Translations under genes and position numbers: made by a program
Assembly (NCBI GenBank): GCA_036389485.1
Contig: DASVPR010000043.1
Span: forward strand, 1 to 53,971
Direction of reading: 5' to 3'
Source: CADCVT01 sp036389485
GTDB lineage: Bacteria; Actinomycetota; Thermoleophilia; Solirubrobacterales; Solirubrobacteraceae
Length of the DNA: 53,971 bases
In this document: in pieces, positions 42,614 to 50,842 of the stretch
How positions within the stretch are numbered: position 1 is the stretch's first letter
Layout: every line of letters begins with the position of its first letter
Notes under the pieces: generated by a model
Seen by the model: only the letters and a program-made list of their open reading frames with translations
What the model was told of the DNA's origin: nothing
The model's database searches: none

Positions 42614-43341
42614 GCGTCGTCGCCACCCGCTACGTCACCCCGCTCAGGGAGGGCGGCTCGCTGCCCGGGCTGGTCGAGGCCGACGACGACGGGCTCTACG
42701 TCGTCAAGTTCCGGGGCGCGGGGCAGGGGGTGAAGGCGCTGGTCGCCGAGGTGATCGTCGGCGAGCTGGCGCGCGCGCTCGGCTTCCCGGTCCCCGAGCT
42801 GGTGATCGTCGAGCTCGACGCGGCCCTCGGGGCGGCCGAGCCGGACCCGGAGATCCAGGACCTCATCACGGCCTCGGCGGGGGCGAACCTCGGCGTCGAC
42901 TTCCTCCCGGGCGCGCTCGCGTTCTCCGCGGCCACGGCGCGCGAGCTGCCGCCCGAGTGGGCGGCGGGCGTCGTCTGGCTCGACGCGCTGACGACCAACG
43001 TCGACCGCACGCCGCGCAACCCGAACCTGCTGGTCTGGCACGGCCGGACGTGGCTGATCGACCACGGCGCCGCGCTCTACCTGCAGCACGGCGCCGACGA
43101 CCTCCCGTCGCTGGCCGAGCGACCGTTCCCGGCGATCGCCGAGCACGTGCTGCTGCCGTACGCAGGGCCGATCGCCGAAGCGCACGAGCGGCTCGCTCCC
43201 CGCGCGGCGGAGGCCATCGACGGCGCCGCGGCGAAGGTCCCGGAGGGGTGGGTCGGCGACCCCTCGCCGTACGCCGAGTACCTCCACCGCCGGCTGGCGT
43301 GGGCGGGCTTCGTCGAGGAGGCCGAGCGTGGCCGGCCGTAG
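42610..43341 (+). CDS. HipA-like kinase-fold protein
   Basis: 243 aa from ATG at 42610. The N-terminal lobe-like VKFRGAGQGVKALVAEVIVGELA and the C-lobe segment VVWLDALTTNVDRTPRNPNLL followed by WLIDHGAALYLQ match the short HipA-related kinase family (HipA_2). The NxDRxxxN-type catalytic loop and the ID-HG metal loop are present. It usually neighbours a DUF3037 gene, here overlapping by 14 bases. Kinase activity is plausible; no antitoxin-like HTH (HipB) gene is adjacent, so a toxin role is not supported. Confidence 0.85.
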   Translation: MSVVATRYVTPLREGGSLPGLVEADDDGLYVVKFRGAGQGVKALVAEVIVGELARALGFPVPELVIVELDAALGAAEPDPEIQDLITASAGANLGVDFLPGALAFSAATARELPPEWAAGVVWLDALTTNVDRTPRNPNLLVWHGRTWLIDHGAALYLQHGADDLPSLAERPFPAIAEHVLLPYAGPIAEAHERLAPRAAEAIDGAAAKVPEGWVGDPSPYAEYLHRRLAWAGFVEEAERGRP

Positions 43342-44347
43342 CCCGTTCCAGTACACGGTCCTGCGCGTCGTCCCGGACCTCGAGCGCGGCGAGTTCGTCA
43401 ACGCGGGCGTCGTCGTCTTCTGCCGGCAGCTTCGCTTCCTGCAGGCGCGGGTGGGGCTCGACGAGGGCCGCCTGCTCGCGCTGGCGCCCGGCACCGACAC
43501 CGCGCCGATCCGCGCGCAGCTCGAGACGCTCGCGGCGGTCGCGGCGGGGAACTCGGCGGCGGGCGCGGTCGCGACGATGGAGCCCTCCGAGCGCTTCCAC
43601 TGGCTGGCGTCGCCGGCCTCGACGGTCATCCAGCCGGGGCCGGTCCACACCGGGCTGTGCGACGACCCGCGCGCGCTGCTCGACCGCCTCTACAAGACGC
43701 TCGTGCTCGCGCCGCTCGCCGCGATGCGCCGCGAGTACCTCGCCGCCGCGCTCGAGGAGGAGGCGCTCGCGCCGACGTGGCTCGAGCAGTTCCGCCGCTG
43801 GTTCGGCGAGGCGGCCTCGGTCGTCGGCGAGCCGAACGCGGTCGTGCTCGCGACCGCGTCCGCGGCCGGCGTCCCGAGCGGCCGCGTCGTGCTGCTCAAG
43901 GGCGTCGACGACCGCGGCTTCACGATCTTCACCAACCTGCGCTCGCGCAAGGGGCGCGAGGCGGCGGAGAACCCCCGCGCCGCGCTCGTCTTCCCGTGGG
44001 TGGCGATGGAGCGGCAGGTCGTCGTGACCGGCACGATCGCGCCCGTCCCCGAGGAGGAGGCCGACGCGTACTTCGCGTCCCGCCCCCGCGGAGCCCAGCT
44101 CTCGGCGCTCGCCTCCCCGCAGTCGTCGGTCGTCGAGTCGCGCGGCGAGCTCGAGCGCCGCCGCGCCGAGGTCGAGGCCGCGCACCCGGAAGGCGCCTCC
44201 GTTCCGCGGCCCGAGGGGTGGGGCGGGTTGCGCGTCGACCCCGACGCCGTCGAGTTCTGGCAGGGCCGCCCCGACCGCCTCCACGACCGCCTGCGCTTCC
44301 GGCGGGAGGAGGGAGGGGAGTGGATCGTCGAGCGCCTCGCGCCGTGA
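43328..44347 (+). CDS. pdxH: DUF3037 protein fused to pyridoxamine 5'-phosphate oxidase
   Basis: 339 aa from GTG at 43328. Residues 1-130 are DUF3037 (FQYTVLRVVPDLERGEFVNA, then GLCDDPRALLDRLYKTLV). From Met133 (43724) a complete PdxH follows: MRREYLAAALEEEAL, VVLLKGVDDRGFTIFTN, SRKGREAAENPRAALVFPW, RGAQLSALASPQSS and the C-terminal WGGLRVDPDAVEFWQG. PdxH oxidises pyridoxamine or pyridoxine 5'-phosphate to PLP using FMN and oxygen. The two parts are normally separate genes; here no stop lies between them. A separate PdxH of 207 aa could also be made from the internal ATG at 43724. Confidence 0.88.
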   Translation: MAGRSPFQYTVLRVVPDLERGEFVNAGVVVFCRQLRFLQARVGLDEGRLLALAPGTDTAPIRAQLETLAAVAAGNSAAGAVATMEPSERFHWLASPASTVIQPGPVHTGLCDDPRALLDRLYKTLVLAPLAAMRREYLAAALEEEALAPTWLEQFRRWFGEAASVVGEPNAVVLATASAAGVPSGRVVLLKGVDDRGFTIFTNLRSRKGREAAENPRAALVFPWVAMERQVVVTGTIAPVPEEEADAYFASRPRGAQLSALASPQSSVVESRGELERRRAEVEAAHPEGASVPRPEGWGGLRVDPDAVEFWQGRPDRLHDRLRFRREEGGEWIVERLAP

Positions 44348-45534
44348 GGAGTGGGGGAGCGAGCGACGCGCGCGCGGCGATCGCCGTCGCAGGCGAGGTC
44401 GCCCCCTCCTTCGCGCCCGTCCGCGACGCCTTCGCCAAGCTCGTCGGCGGGCGGCGGCCGGGCGGCGGCGCGCTCGTCGTGCGGCTGCGGGGCGAGAAGG
44501 TCGTCGACCTCGTGACCGGCAGCGCGGACCGGCGGGGGTCGCGGCCGTGGACGCCGCAGACGCTCGCGATCAGCTTCTCGACGACGAAGGGCGTCGCGTC
44601 GACCGTCGTGCACCGGCTGGTCGAGCGGGGGCTGCTGGGCTACGACGACCCGGTCGCGCGGCACTGGCCGGCGTTCGGCGCCGGCGGGAAGGAGCACGTC
44701 ACCGTCCGGCATCTGCTGACCCACCGCGCCGGGCTGCACGACGTGCAGGCGGTGGCGCGGCGCGCCGAGGACCTGCTCGACCACCTCGCGATGGAGGAGC
44801 GGCTGGCCGCGCGGACGGTGCGCGCGCCGACGACCCGCTCGGCGTACCACGCGATCACGTACGGGTGGCTGCTCGCGGGGCTGCTGCGCCAGGTGACCGG
44901 GACCGGGATGGCCGACCTCGTGCGCAGCGAGATCGTCGAGCCGCTGGGGATCGAGGGCATCGGCGCGCCGGAGGACGCCCGCGAGCACGTCGCCGAGCCG
45001 GTCGGCGCCGCGCTGCGCCAGGTCGGCGCCGCCACGCGCGCGATGGCGCCGGTGTGGGCGCGGGCGCGCCGCGCGCGGATCCCGATCCAGGCGCTGCACG
45101 TCGACGGCTTCCACCGCCTGTTCGAGGGGCCGGAGCCGCCGATCTGGACGACGGAGATGCCCGCCGTCAACGGGACGTTCAGCGCCGACGCGCTGTCGAA
45201 GCTCTACGCGGCGCTCGCGAACGGCGGCGACGGGCTGCTGAGCGCGGAGACGACGGACGAGCTCGGCCGCGTCCAGGTCCGCGACCCGGACCTCGTGCTC
45301 GGCCTGCGGATGCGCTGGCGGCTCGGCTACCACCACGCGTTCGGCGCCGGCCGCCTCGCGCCGCGCGCGTTCGGCCACTACGGCTACGGCGGCTCCGGCG
45401 CGTGGGCGGACCCCGACCTCGGCCTCTCCGTCGGCTTCGTCACGAACAGGATCGGCTCGCTCACCACCCCGCTCGGCGACCTCACGCTCTTCCGGCTGAA
45501 CCGGGTCGTGGCCGAGTGCGCGAGGGGGGCGTGA
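44344..45534 (+). CDS. Serine hydrolase of the class C beta-lactamase/esterase family
   Basis: 396 aa from GTG at 44344, overlapping the PdxH stop as GTGA. The SxxK nucleophile motif is Ser79-T-T-Lys82 in ISFSTTKGVA, and the Tyr of the second motif lies in SAYHAITYGWLLAGLL. The conserved HLLTHRAGL loop and the C-terminal HYGYGGSGAWADP are typical of EstB-like hydrolases. There is no signal peptide, so a cytoplasmic esterase or peptidase role is more likely than antibiotic resistance. The end is duplicated in the next gap (see 45508-45570). Confidence 0.92.
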   Translation: MRSGGASDARAAIAVAGEVAPSFAPVRDAFAKLVGGRRPGGGALVVRLRGEKVVDLVTGSADRRGSRPWTPQTLAISFSTTKGVASTVVHRLVERGLLGYDDPVARHWPAFGAGGKEHVTVRHLLTHRAGLHDVQAVARRAEDLLDHLAMEERLAARTVRAPTTRSAYHAITYGWLLAGLLRQVTGTGMADLVRSEIVEPLGIEGIGAPEDAREHVAEPVGAALRQVGAATRAMAPVWARARRARIPIQALHVDGFHRLFEGPEPPIWTTEMPAVNGTFSADALSKLYAALANGGDGLLSAETTDELGRVQVRDPDLVLGLRMRWRLGYHHAFGAGRLAPRAFGHYGYGGSGAWADPDLGLSVGFVTNRIGSLTTPLGDLTLFRLNRVVAECARGA

Positions 45535-45570
45535 AGCGGTGGTGGCCGAGTGCGCGAGGCGGGCGTGAAG
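45508..45570. repeat. Duplicated 29-bp block at a gene junction
   Basis: Positions 45508-45536 and 45542-45570 are identical except for one G/C difference. The first copy holds the last codons and stop of the serine hydrolase; the second holds the GTG start of the following gene. It looks like a short tandem duplication that created part of the new gene's N-terminus. Confidence 0.85.
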
Positions 45571-46443
45571 GGGCGGCTCCCGACCGCGCGCGGCGGTGCG
45601 GCGCGGCGCGGCGCTGGGGCGCGGCCCCTCTCGTTCCACTCCTCCGCGGCCGGCCGCCGATCCCTCGCCTGGCCGGAGGCCGTGCGGATCGCGAGCGGGG
45701 CGGGGTTCGACGCGGTGGACGTCGTGGTCGAGGCGGTCGACGAGTCCGCGGAGGCGGCGCGCGCGCGGCTGGACGAAGCCGGGCTCGTCGCGGGCGGCGT
45801 GCCGCTCCCGGTCGAGTTCCGCCGCGACGAGGACACCTTCCGCCGCGACCTTGACGAGCTGCCCGCGCGCGCGGCGCTCGCGCGCGAGGTCGGCGCGCGC
45901 GTCATGCACCGCTCGATCCCCGCGTCGTCCGACGTCCCGCGGCGCGAGCTCGAGCCGGTCGTCCGACGCCGCCTCACGAAGTGCGCCGCCGTTCTCGCCG
46001 ACCACGGGCTCGACCTCGCCGTGGAGGTCCTGAGCGTCGAGCGCCTGCGCCGCGCGCACCCGCACGAGTTCGTCTGGCGGCTGCGCGACGGCGCCGAGCT
46101 CGCCGCCGCGTGCGGCCCGAACGCGGGGATCCTGCTCGACGCCTGGCACTGGCACCACGAAGGCGGCGCGATCGAGGACGTCCGCGCCGTCGGCGAGCTC
46201 GTCCGCCACGTGCACGTCGCGGACGCCCCGCCGCTCCCGTCGCACGAGGTCCGCGACGACGACCGACTGCTCCCCGGCGCGGGCATCATCGACCTCGGAG
46301 GGTTCCTCTCCGCCGTCGTCGCGACCGGCTACGACGGCGCCGTCACGCCCGAGGTCTTCGGCCACCGCTGCGACGGCGAAGACCCCATCGCCTGCGCCCG
46401 CGCGGTGCAGCTTGGCGCCCGCGCGGTCTTCCCGACCGAATGA
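45550..46443 (+). CDS. Sugar phosphate isomerase/epimerase-type TIM barrel protein
   Basis: 297 aa from GTG at 45550, which lies in the second copy of the duplicated block; the first 27 residues are basic and unlike the family, so the real start may be later. The barrel has WPEAVRIASGAGFDAVDVVV near the front and metal-ligand candidates Glu in LAVEVLS, Asp/His in ILLDAWHWHHEG, His in HVHVADAP and Glu in VTPEVFGHR. The order matches AP endonuclease 2-like isomerases acting on keto sugars or sugar acids. Substrate unknown. It follows the serine hydrolase on the same strand. Confidence 0.8.
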   Translation: MREAGVKGRLPTARGGAARRGAGARPLSFHSSAAGRRSLAWPEAVRIASGAGFDAVDVVVEAVDESAEAARARLDEAGLVAGGVPLPVEFRRDEDTFRRDLDELPARAALAREVGARVMHRSIPASSDVPRRELEPVVRRRLTKCAAVLADHGLDLAVEVLSVERLRRAHPHEFVWRLRDGAELAAACGPNAGILLDAWHWHHEGGAIEDVRAVGELVRHVHVADAPPLPSHEVRDDDRLLPGAGIIDLGGFLSAVVATGYDGAVTPEVFGHRCDGEDPIACARAVQLGARAVFPTE

Positions 46444-46473
46444 TTCCGGGTACGGCGTCGTTTGGTGTCTCTG

Positions 46474-46788
46474 ATGCGCCATTCGCCGCACACCGAACCG
46501 CTCCACGTCTGCGCCGGCTGCCGGCGCCCGTTCGTGGTGCCGATCAGCGTCGTCGACCTCGTCGACAACGACCGGGCGGTGGTCGAGCTGCACTGCACCA
46601 ACTGCGGCCGGACGGTGCTCGGCGTGCACGACGACGCGGCGCTCGAGGCGCTCGACCGCGAGCTCGACGCGACCACCGCGTCCATGCGCGAGTCGCTCGA
46701 GCTGATGGCGTACACCGACGAGCTGCGGCGCATCGAGGCGTTCGCCGGCGCGCTCGACCGCGGCGACATCCTTCCCGAGGACTTCTAG
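46474..46788 (+). CDS. Small zinc-ribbon protein
   Basis: 104 aa from ATG at 46474; a TTG at 46462 is also in frame. Two Cys pairs (CAGC near residue 13 and CTNC near 42) suggest a zinc ribbon, followed by an acidic helical C-terminal half (ALDRELDATTASMRESLELM). No enzyme motifs. Probably cytoplasmic; role unknown. Confidence 0.7.
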   Translation: MRHSPHTEPLHVCAGCRRPFVVPISVVDLVDNDRAVVELHCTNCGRTVLGVHDDAALEALDRELDATTASMRESLELMAYTDELRRIEAFAGALDRGDILPEDF

Positions 46789-46836
46789 AACCCGCTGTCA
46801 CACTTCTGAGCGTTCGCGCGTTCTGACGGCGTAGGG

Positions 46837-47295
46837 GCGCGACGCGCGATCCGCGCGCTGGCGGCGTGCGTGGCCGTGCTCGGCCTCGGCGCCCAGGCGG
46901 CCGCGGCGGACATCGTCGACGAGCAGGTGTTCCGCTGCGAGTACGACGCGCAGTGGCAGATCACCCACCAGCCGTTCTCCGGCTCGACGGCGACGCTCAC
47001 GTACGACACGGGCTCCGCGACCGGCACCGGGTGCAAGCACCTCGAGGCCGGGAGCGTCACGTTCCAGCTCGACGGCGTCTGGGGCGACGACGCGGTCCTC
47101 GGTTTCGCGGGCACCGCGAGCCGCAGCGACGCGCCGTCCCGCGGGCCGCTGGGCATCGCCGGCGACCTGCTGAACGCCGAGCTCACCTACACCGACCCGG
47201 CGGGGATGCAGGCCGTGAACGTCCACCGCGGGACCGGGCGCTGCGGGGCCACGTGCTTCAAGACCCACAGCGTCGTCTCGGTGAGCGAGTACTAG
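46837..47295 (+). pseudogene. Small secreted protein gene with a lost start codon
   Basis: The frame encodes an Arg-Arg-led signal peptide (about ARRAIRALAACVAVLGLGAQ, cut after AAA) and about 120 mature residues with three Cys. Aligned to its neighbour paralogue at 47310, the codon where ATG is expected (46837) is GCG; no ATG or GTG precedes the hydrophobic core. A GTG at 46870 would leave a signal peptide without a basic start. The next gene's ribosome-binding site overlaps its stop (47293-47295). No family recognised. Confidence 0.65.
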
Positions 47296-47309
47296 GAGGG
47301 GAGAGGACC

Positions 47310-47812
47310 ATGCGACGCATCGCCATCGCCATCGCCGCCGCGGGGCTGCTCGCCGCCGGCGCCCAGCCCGCCGCCGCCGACACGCTCGTGACCGCGACGT
47401 GGCGCGCTGTGACACCAACTCGAAGTGGGTGATCAGCGACAACAACCTCGGCACGTACTTCGCCGACTTGACCTACGACACGACGACCGCGACGGGCGAC
47501 GGCTGCAAGGACCTCGCCGCGTACGTCGAGGACGACCTCGACTTCGACATCGGGCAGGACGACTTCGAGCAGGCGAACGGCAGGCGCTTCCAGCTGCTCG
47601 TCGCGACGGGGCCGAACGAGCTCACGATGATGGGCGAGCACCAGGCCCAGGGGGCGGTCGGGCCGTTCACGATCTCGCTCACGCTGCTCAACGCCACGAC
47701 GGTGGTGACCTCGTACGAGGGCCGCCGCGCGGTGATCGAGCATCGGGCGATCGGCCCGTGCGGCGTGCGCTGCTACCTGACGCGCAGCACCTGGATCGCC
47801 ACCGACGAGTAA
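47310..47812 (+). pseudogene. Frameshifted paralogue of the preceding secreted protein
   Basis: A strong ribosome-binding site (AGGAGGGGAG) precedes ATG at 47310, which opens a clean signal peptide (MRRIAIAIAAAGLLAAGAQ). After about 30 codons the frame ends early, and the mature part continues in another frame up to 47812 with the YDTTTATGDGCKDL motif that matches YDTGSATGTGCKHL of the neighbour. The junction lies near 47403, where two extra bases in a GC run restore the paralogue's alignment if removed. It could be a real lesion or a sequencing error. Confidence 0.75.
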
Positions 47813-47860
47813 CGGCTCGCGACGGCCACGCGGGCGGGCGCGCCACTACCGTTCGCCCGC

Positions 47861-48491
47861 GTGGTCCTGCGCGAGGAGGGAGACGCGGTCGTCTGCATCG
47901 GCCAGGCCTCGCACGCCTGGTTGAGCGGACAGCTCGCGCGCGCATGGCGCGGCGTCGAGCCGCGCGAGGAGGTGTGCCTGGCGGCCGAGCAGCACGACGT
48001 GGGCATGGCGCACTGGGACCTTGCCCCCGCGCTGAACCCGCGGACCGGCAGGCCGCAGTCGTTCATGAAGATGCCGCTGGCGACCCACCTCGCGCTGTGG
48101 GCCGAGGCGCCGCGCAGGCTGTTGACCCAGGGCCGCCGCGGTGCGCGGGTACCTCGCCACCCAGCGCGCGCTGCAGCGCGACCTCCGGTGCGAGGTCGGC
48201 GCCAGCGACGAGGAACTGCGCCGCAATCAGCGGCTGATCTCGACATGGGACTGGCTGTCGCTCGCGCTCTGTCTGGGCTGGGCGCCGTCGTCGCTCGGGG
48301 AGCTGCGCCTCGGGGCCGGCAACACGCTCGCCCGATGGCCGTTCGGCGGCGTCGACGAGGTCGAGGTCCGGTGCGAGGGCCGCCGCCTGGAAGGACGCTA
48401 CGCCGACGAGCCGTCGCTGCACGCGGCGCTCGAGCGCGCGCCGCGCGTCGAGCTGCGGTTCAGTCTCCGCGCCGGCGGACCACGTACGTGA
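47861..48491 (+). pseudogene. DUF3891 family gene with frameshift and internal loss
   Basis: From GTG at 47861 the first frame encodes the DUF3891 N-terminus (VLREEGDAVVCIGQASHAWL, then AAEQHDVGMAHWD and PRTGRPQSFMKMPL). The C-terminal half is in the +1 frame (GYLATQRALQRDL, then LISTWDWLSLALCLGWAPSS). The switch is near 48120-48140. The conserved central block of the family (a LLVSLHG-like segment) is missing between the halves, so a deletion rather than one miscalled base is likely. Confidence 0.75.
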
Positions 48492-48639
48492 TCGCCGCGA
48501 TCATCACGGCGAGGGCGCCGACGGCGAGGAGCAGCGTGACCCAGATCGGGTCGTCCTCGGTCGCGTCGCGGATCGCGCGGAAGACGATCGTCGCGCCGAA
48601 GAAGACGACGATCGTCCACAGCAGGGTCTGGCGGTCCAC
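48460..48639 (-). CDS. Small two-segment membrane protein
   Basis: 59 aa from GTG at 48639. Two hydrophobic segments (WTIVVFFGATIVFRAI and WVTLLLAVGALAVMIAAITY) flank a short acidic loop, with a basic C-terminus (VVRRRGD). The longer frame to 48735 adds a basic, non-family-like stretch. It overlaps the 3' end of the DUF3891 remnant by 32 bases. No family recognised. Confidence 0.6.
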   Translation of the reverse strand: MDRQTLLWTIVVFFGATIVFRAIRDATEDDPIWVTLLLAVGALAVMIAAITYVVRRRGD

Positions 48640-48697
48640 GCGCGCAACCCTAGTTGCAAAGCACCGGCTGAGCGGGTAACGGATCGCCATCGCCGCG

Positions 48698-48934
48698 ATG
48701 TCGGGCTTCGGCGGCCGGGACGGGATCACCCTCACCTCGGCGCTCGGACTGCTGCTCGCCGAACCTCGCCGTCCTCGCGGTCGTGCTCTTCGTCGCGCGC
48801 CGCGGCGCGCGCAACGTCACCGGCGCCACGCTCGGCCTGCGACGCACGCGCGCGTCGGGCTCGTCCTCGGGCTCATCGCGATCGGCGCCGGCGTGCTCGT
48901 TGGCGTGCTGACCGTGCTGAACAGCTCCACATAG
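48698..48934 (+). pseudogene. Fragmented membrane protein gene
   Basis: Hydrophobic or membrane-like stretches occur in sequence in different frames: DGITLTSALGLLL from ATG 48698, then NLAVLAVVLFVARRGARNV in a second frame from about 48764, then RVGLVLGLIAIGAGVLVGVL back in the first frame. Two frame changes would join them into one small protein ending at 48934. As it stands no intact product is likely. Confidence 0.5.
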
Positions 48935-48974
48935 CGCTCTACGACACTCGTCCGGTTCCTTGACCGCCGCTCAA

Positions 48975-49047
48975 GGTCCCGGCACGCTCTCCTGGTGAGC
49001 CCGGGCAGGAGGCCCGGGCAACCCCGGAGTTCCTGTCAAGGAGGACC
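48975..49047 (+). promoter_or_regulatory. Structured leader that can hide the ribosome-binding site
   Basis: An outer stem pairs 48975-48979 with 49043-49047. An inner hairpin pairs 48999-49006 with 49012-49019 (8 bp, 5-base loop; each arm is itself palindromic). The ribosome-binding site AAGGAGG (49038-49044) is partly in the outer stem, and 48988-48993 could also pair with it. This looks like a regulatory leader for the gene at 49053; I cannot match it to a named riboswitch. Confidence 0.45.
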
Positions 49048-49052
49048 CATCG

Positions 49053-49634
49053 ATGTCGGTGCACCTGTTGCGCTCGGCTCGCGGCTGGCTGGCCGTGGCC
49101 GTCGCGGCCGTGCTCGTCGTGCCGTCGGCCGCGCTGGCCAAGAAGGACAAGCACGAGGGCAAGAAGGACAACGATCCCGCGGTCTGCGACCGCGAGGCGA
49201 AGGGCCCGCAGTCGCCGGGCCTCGAGAAGAACGGCAAGACGCCGCCCGGTCAGGCGAAGAAGACCGAGGACGCCAAGCCGTGCAACAAGGACGAGGACAA
49301 GCCGGCCGAGCAGCCCGCGCCCGAGCAGGCGCCCGCCGCTCCCGCTCCCGTCGCGGCCACCGCGCCGTCGCAGAGCCCGACGGTCATCGTCCTGCCGCCG
49401 TGCACGAGCAAGCGGTACTTCCGCATCACGCTCGGCAAGCGCAGGAACCTGCGCAGCGCGCGCGTGCTGCTCAACGGCCGGCCGGTCGCGATCACCCGCG
49501 GCAAGCGCAAGTGGACCGCCCGCATCGACCTGCGCCACCGCGTCAAGGGCACGTACGTGGTGCGCACGGTCGTCGTGACCAAGAGGATGCGGATCAAGAC
49601 CGGGACGCGGCGCTACCGCGTCTGCGGCGGGTAG
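49053..49634 (+). CDS. Secreted Lys/Pro-rich protein
   Basis: 193 aa from ATG at 49053, with a good ribosome-binding site 8 bases upstream. The signal peptide is about 1-29 (cut after ALA). A Lys/Asp-rich charged region with two Cys follows (about 30-85), then a Pro/Ala/Gln linker (about 85-113) and a basic beta-rich C-terminal domain with Cys at each end (PPCTSKRYFRITLG to RYRVCGG). Charged, possibly wall- or polyanion-binding. No family recognised. Its end overlaps the convergent M20 gene by 22 bases. Confidence 0.8.
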   Translation: MSVHLLRSARGWLAVAVAAVLVVPSAALAKKDKHEGKKDNDPAVCDREAKGPQSPGLEKNGKTPPGQAKKTEDAKPCNKDEDKPAEQPAPEQAPAAPAPVAATAPSQSPTVIVLPPCTSKRYFRITLGKRRNLRSARVLLNGRPVAITRGKRKWTARIDLRHRVKGTYVVRTVVVTKRMRIKTGTRRYRVCGG

Positions 49635-50842
49635 TCCGCGCCGAACCGGACGAGCACGCGCGCGATCGTGCGCGCGACGGCGACCACGTCGTCGACGGAC
49701 ACCCGTTCGTCGACGGCGTGGGCTCGCTCCAGGCCGCCCGGGCCGAACATCACGACCGGGATCCCGCGCTGGCTGAAGTGGCGCAGGTCGCTGCCGTAGG
49801 AGACGCCGGTGAGCGGGGGTGCGCTCCCGAGCACGCCGGCCGCGCAGTCGCGGACCAGCGTGCAGAACGGGTGGTCGGGCGGGGTCGAGCCGGGCGCGAA
49901 CTGGCCGCCGGTCCAGGCGACCTCGGCGTCCGCGCACGCCTCGCGGACGACGGCCTCGAACGCGGCGCGCGCCTCGCCGACGGTCTCCTCGACGCGGACG
50001 CCGAGGCGCCCCTCGAACTCCAGCCGGTCGGGCACGGTGCTCGACCAGCGGCCCGCCTCGACGCGGCCGACCGACAACGGGTAGGGGAGGGGATGGTCGC
50101 GCAGCAGCGGGTCCGCGACGTCGCTGTTCAGGCGGCGCTCGTGCTCCTGCAGCGCGCGGTGGACCTCGACGTAGCGGTCGATCGCGCTGATCCCCTCGGT
50201 CCGCACGGCGGCGTGCGCGGCGACGCCGGGCACGATGCCCGTGAACGTCAGCGCGCCCGCCTGCGTGCAGACGACGTCGAACGCGGTCGGCTCGGGAATC
50301 AGCGCGGCGTCGAAGCGGTCGTCGCGCTCCAGGGCGGCGAACGTCCCAAGCCCCCCGTCCTCCTCGGACGCGACCGCCTGAAGCACAACTTCGACAAGCA
50401 GGTCGTCCGCCGCGGCGGCAAGCGCGTGGAGCGCCGCGACGACGCCGCCCTTCATGTCCGCGCTCCCGCGGCCGTGGACGAAGCCGTCCTCGAGCGCGCC
50501 CGAGAACGCATTTCCGCGCGACCACGGCCGCTCGCCCGCGGCGACGACGTCGACGTGACCGTTGAGGCAGACGCGAAGGGGTTCGGATCGGGGGGTCGGC
50601 GCGGCCGGAGGGGCCACGATGTGGAGCCCCCACAGCTCCTCACGCGGCGCCTCCTCGCCCGGATGGCGCGGATCGGCGCGCAGCGCTTCCAGGTCGTGCC
50701 GGTGCAGGTCGGCGCGCAACCCGAGTCGCTCGGCGATCCCCGCGAGGCACTCCAGCGCCGCGCGCTCGTCGCCGGTCAGGCTCGGGACGCGGACGAGCGC
50801 CGCGACGTCGCGCGCGAGCGCCTCGGGGTCGATCTCCCTCAC
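49613..50842 (-). CDS. M20-family metallopeptidase/deacylase (ArgE/DapE-like)
   Basis: 409 aa from GTG at 50842. Metal-site residues are His96 and Asp98 in CLNGHVDVV, Asp129 in GRGSADMKGG and the Glu160-Glu161 pair in AVASEEDGGLG. The dimerisation (lid) domain is about 190-310 and the C-terminal His is in LERAHAVDE. The enzyme removes an acyl or peptidyl group in the cytoplasm, like acetylornithine or succinyl-diaminopimelate deacylases; no arginine or lysine genes are nearby, so the substrate is open. The GTG overlaps the upstream DsbA-like stop as GTGA. Confidence 0.92.
   Translation of the reverse strand: MREIDPEALARDVAALVRVPSLTGDERAALECLAGIAERLGLRADLHRHDLEALRADPRHPGEEAPREELWGLHIVAPPAAPTPRSEPLRVCLNGHVDVVAAGERPWSRGNAFSGALEDGFVHGRGSADMKGGVVAALHALAAAADDLLVEVVLQAVASEEDGGLGTFAALERDDRFDAALIPEPTAFDVVCTQAGALTFTGIVPGVAAHAAVRTEGISAIDRYVEVHRALQEHERRLNSDVADPLLRDHPLPYPLSVGRVEAGRWSSTVPDRLEFEGRLGVRVEETVGEARAAFEAVVREACADAEVAWTGGQFAPGSTPPDHPFCTLVRDCAAGVLGSAPPLTGVSYGSDLRHFSQRGIPVVMFGPGGLERAHAVDERVSVDDVVAVARTIARVLVRFGADYPPQTR

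Noticed and set aside
42610..43341. HipA-like protein as part of a HipBA toxin-antitoxin system
   Set aside because: No HipB-type HTH gene is adjacent; the neighbour is DUF3037, which points to the non-toxin HipA_2 arrangement.
44344..45534. Serine hydrolase as an antibiotic-resistance beta-lactamase
   Set aside because: No signal peptide, and motifs fit EstB-like esterases; resistance cannot be supported.
47399..47812. Separate gene starting at GTG 47399
   Set aside because: Its sequence continues the signal peptide of the 47310 frame after a frameshift and aligns with the upstream paralogue, so it is one broken gene.
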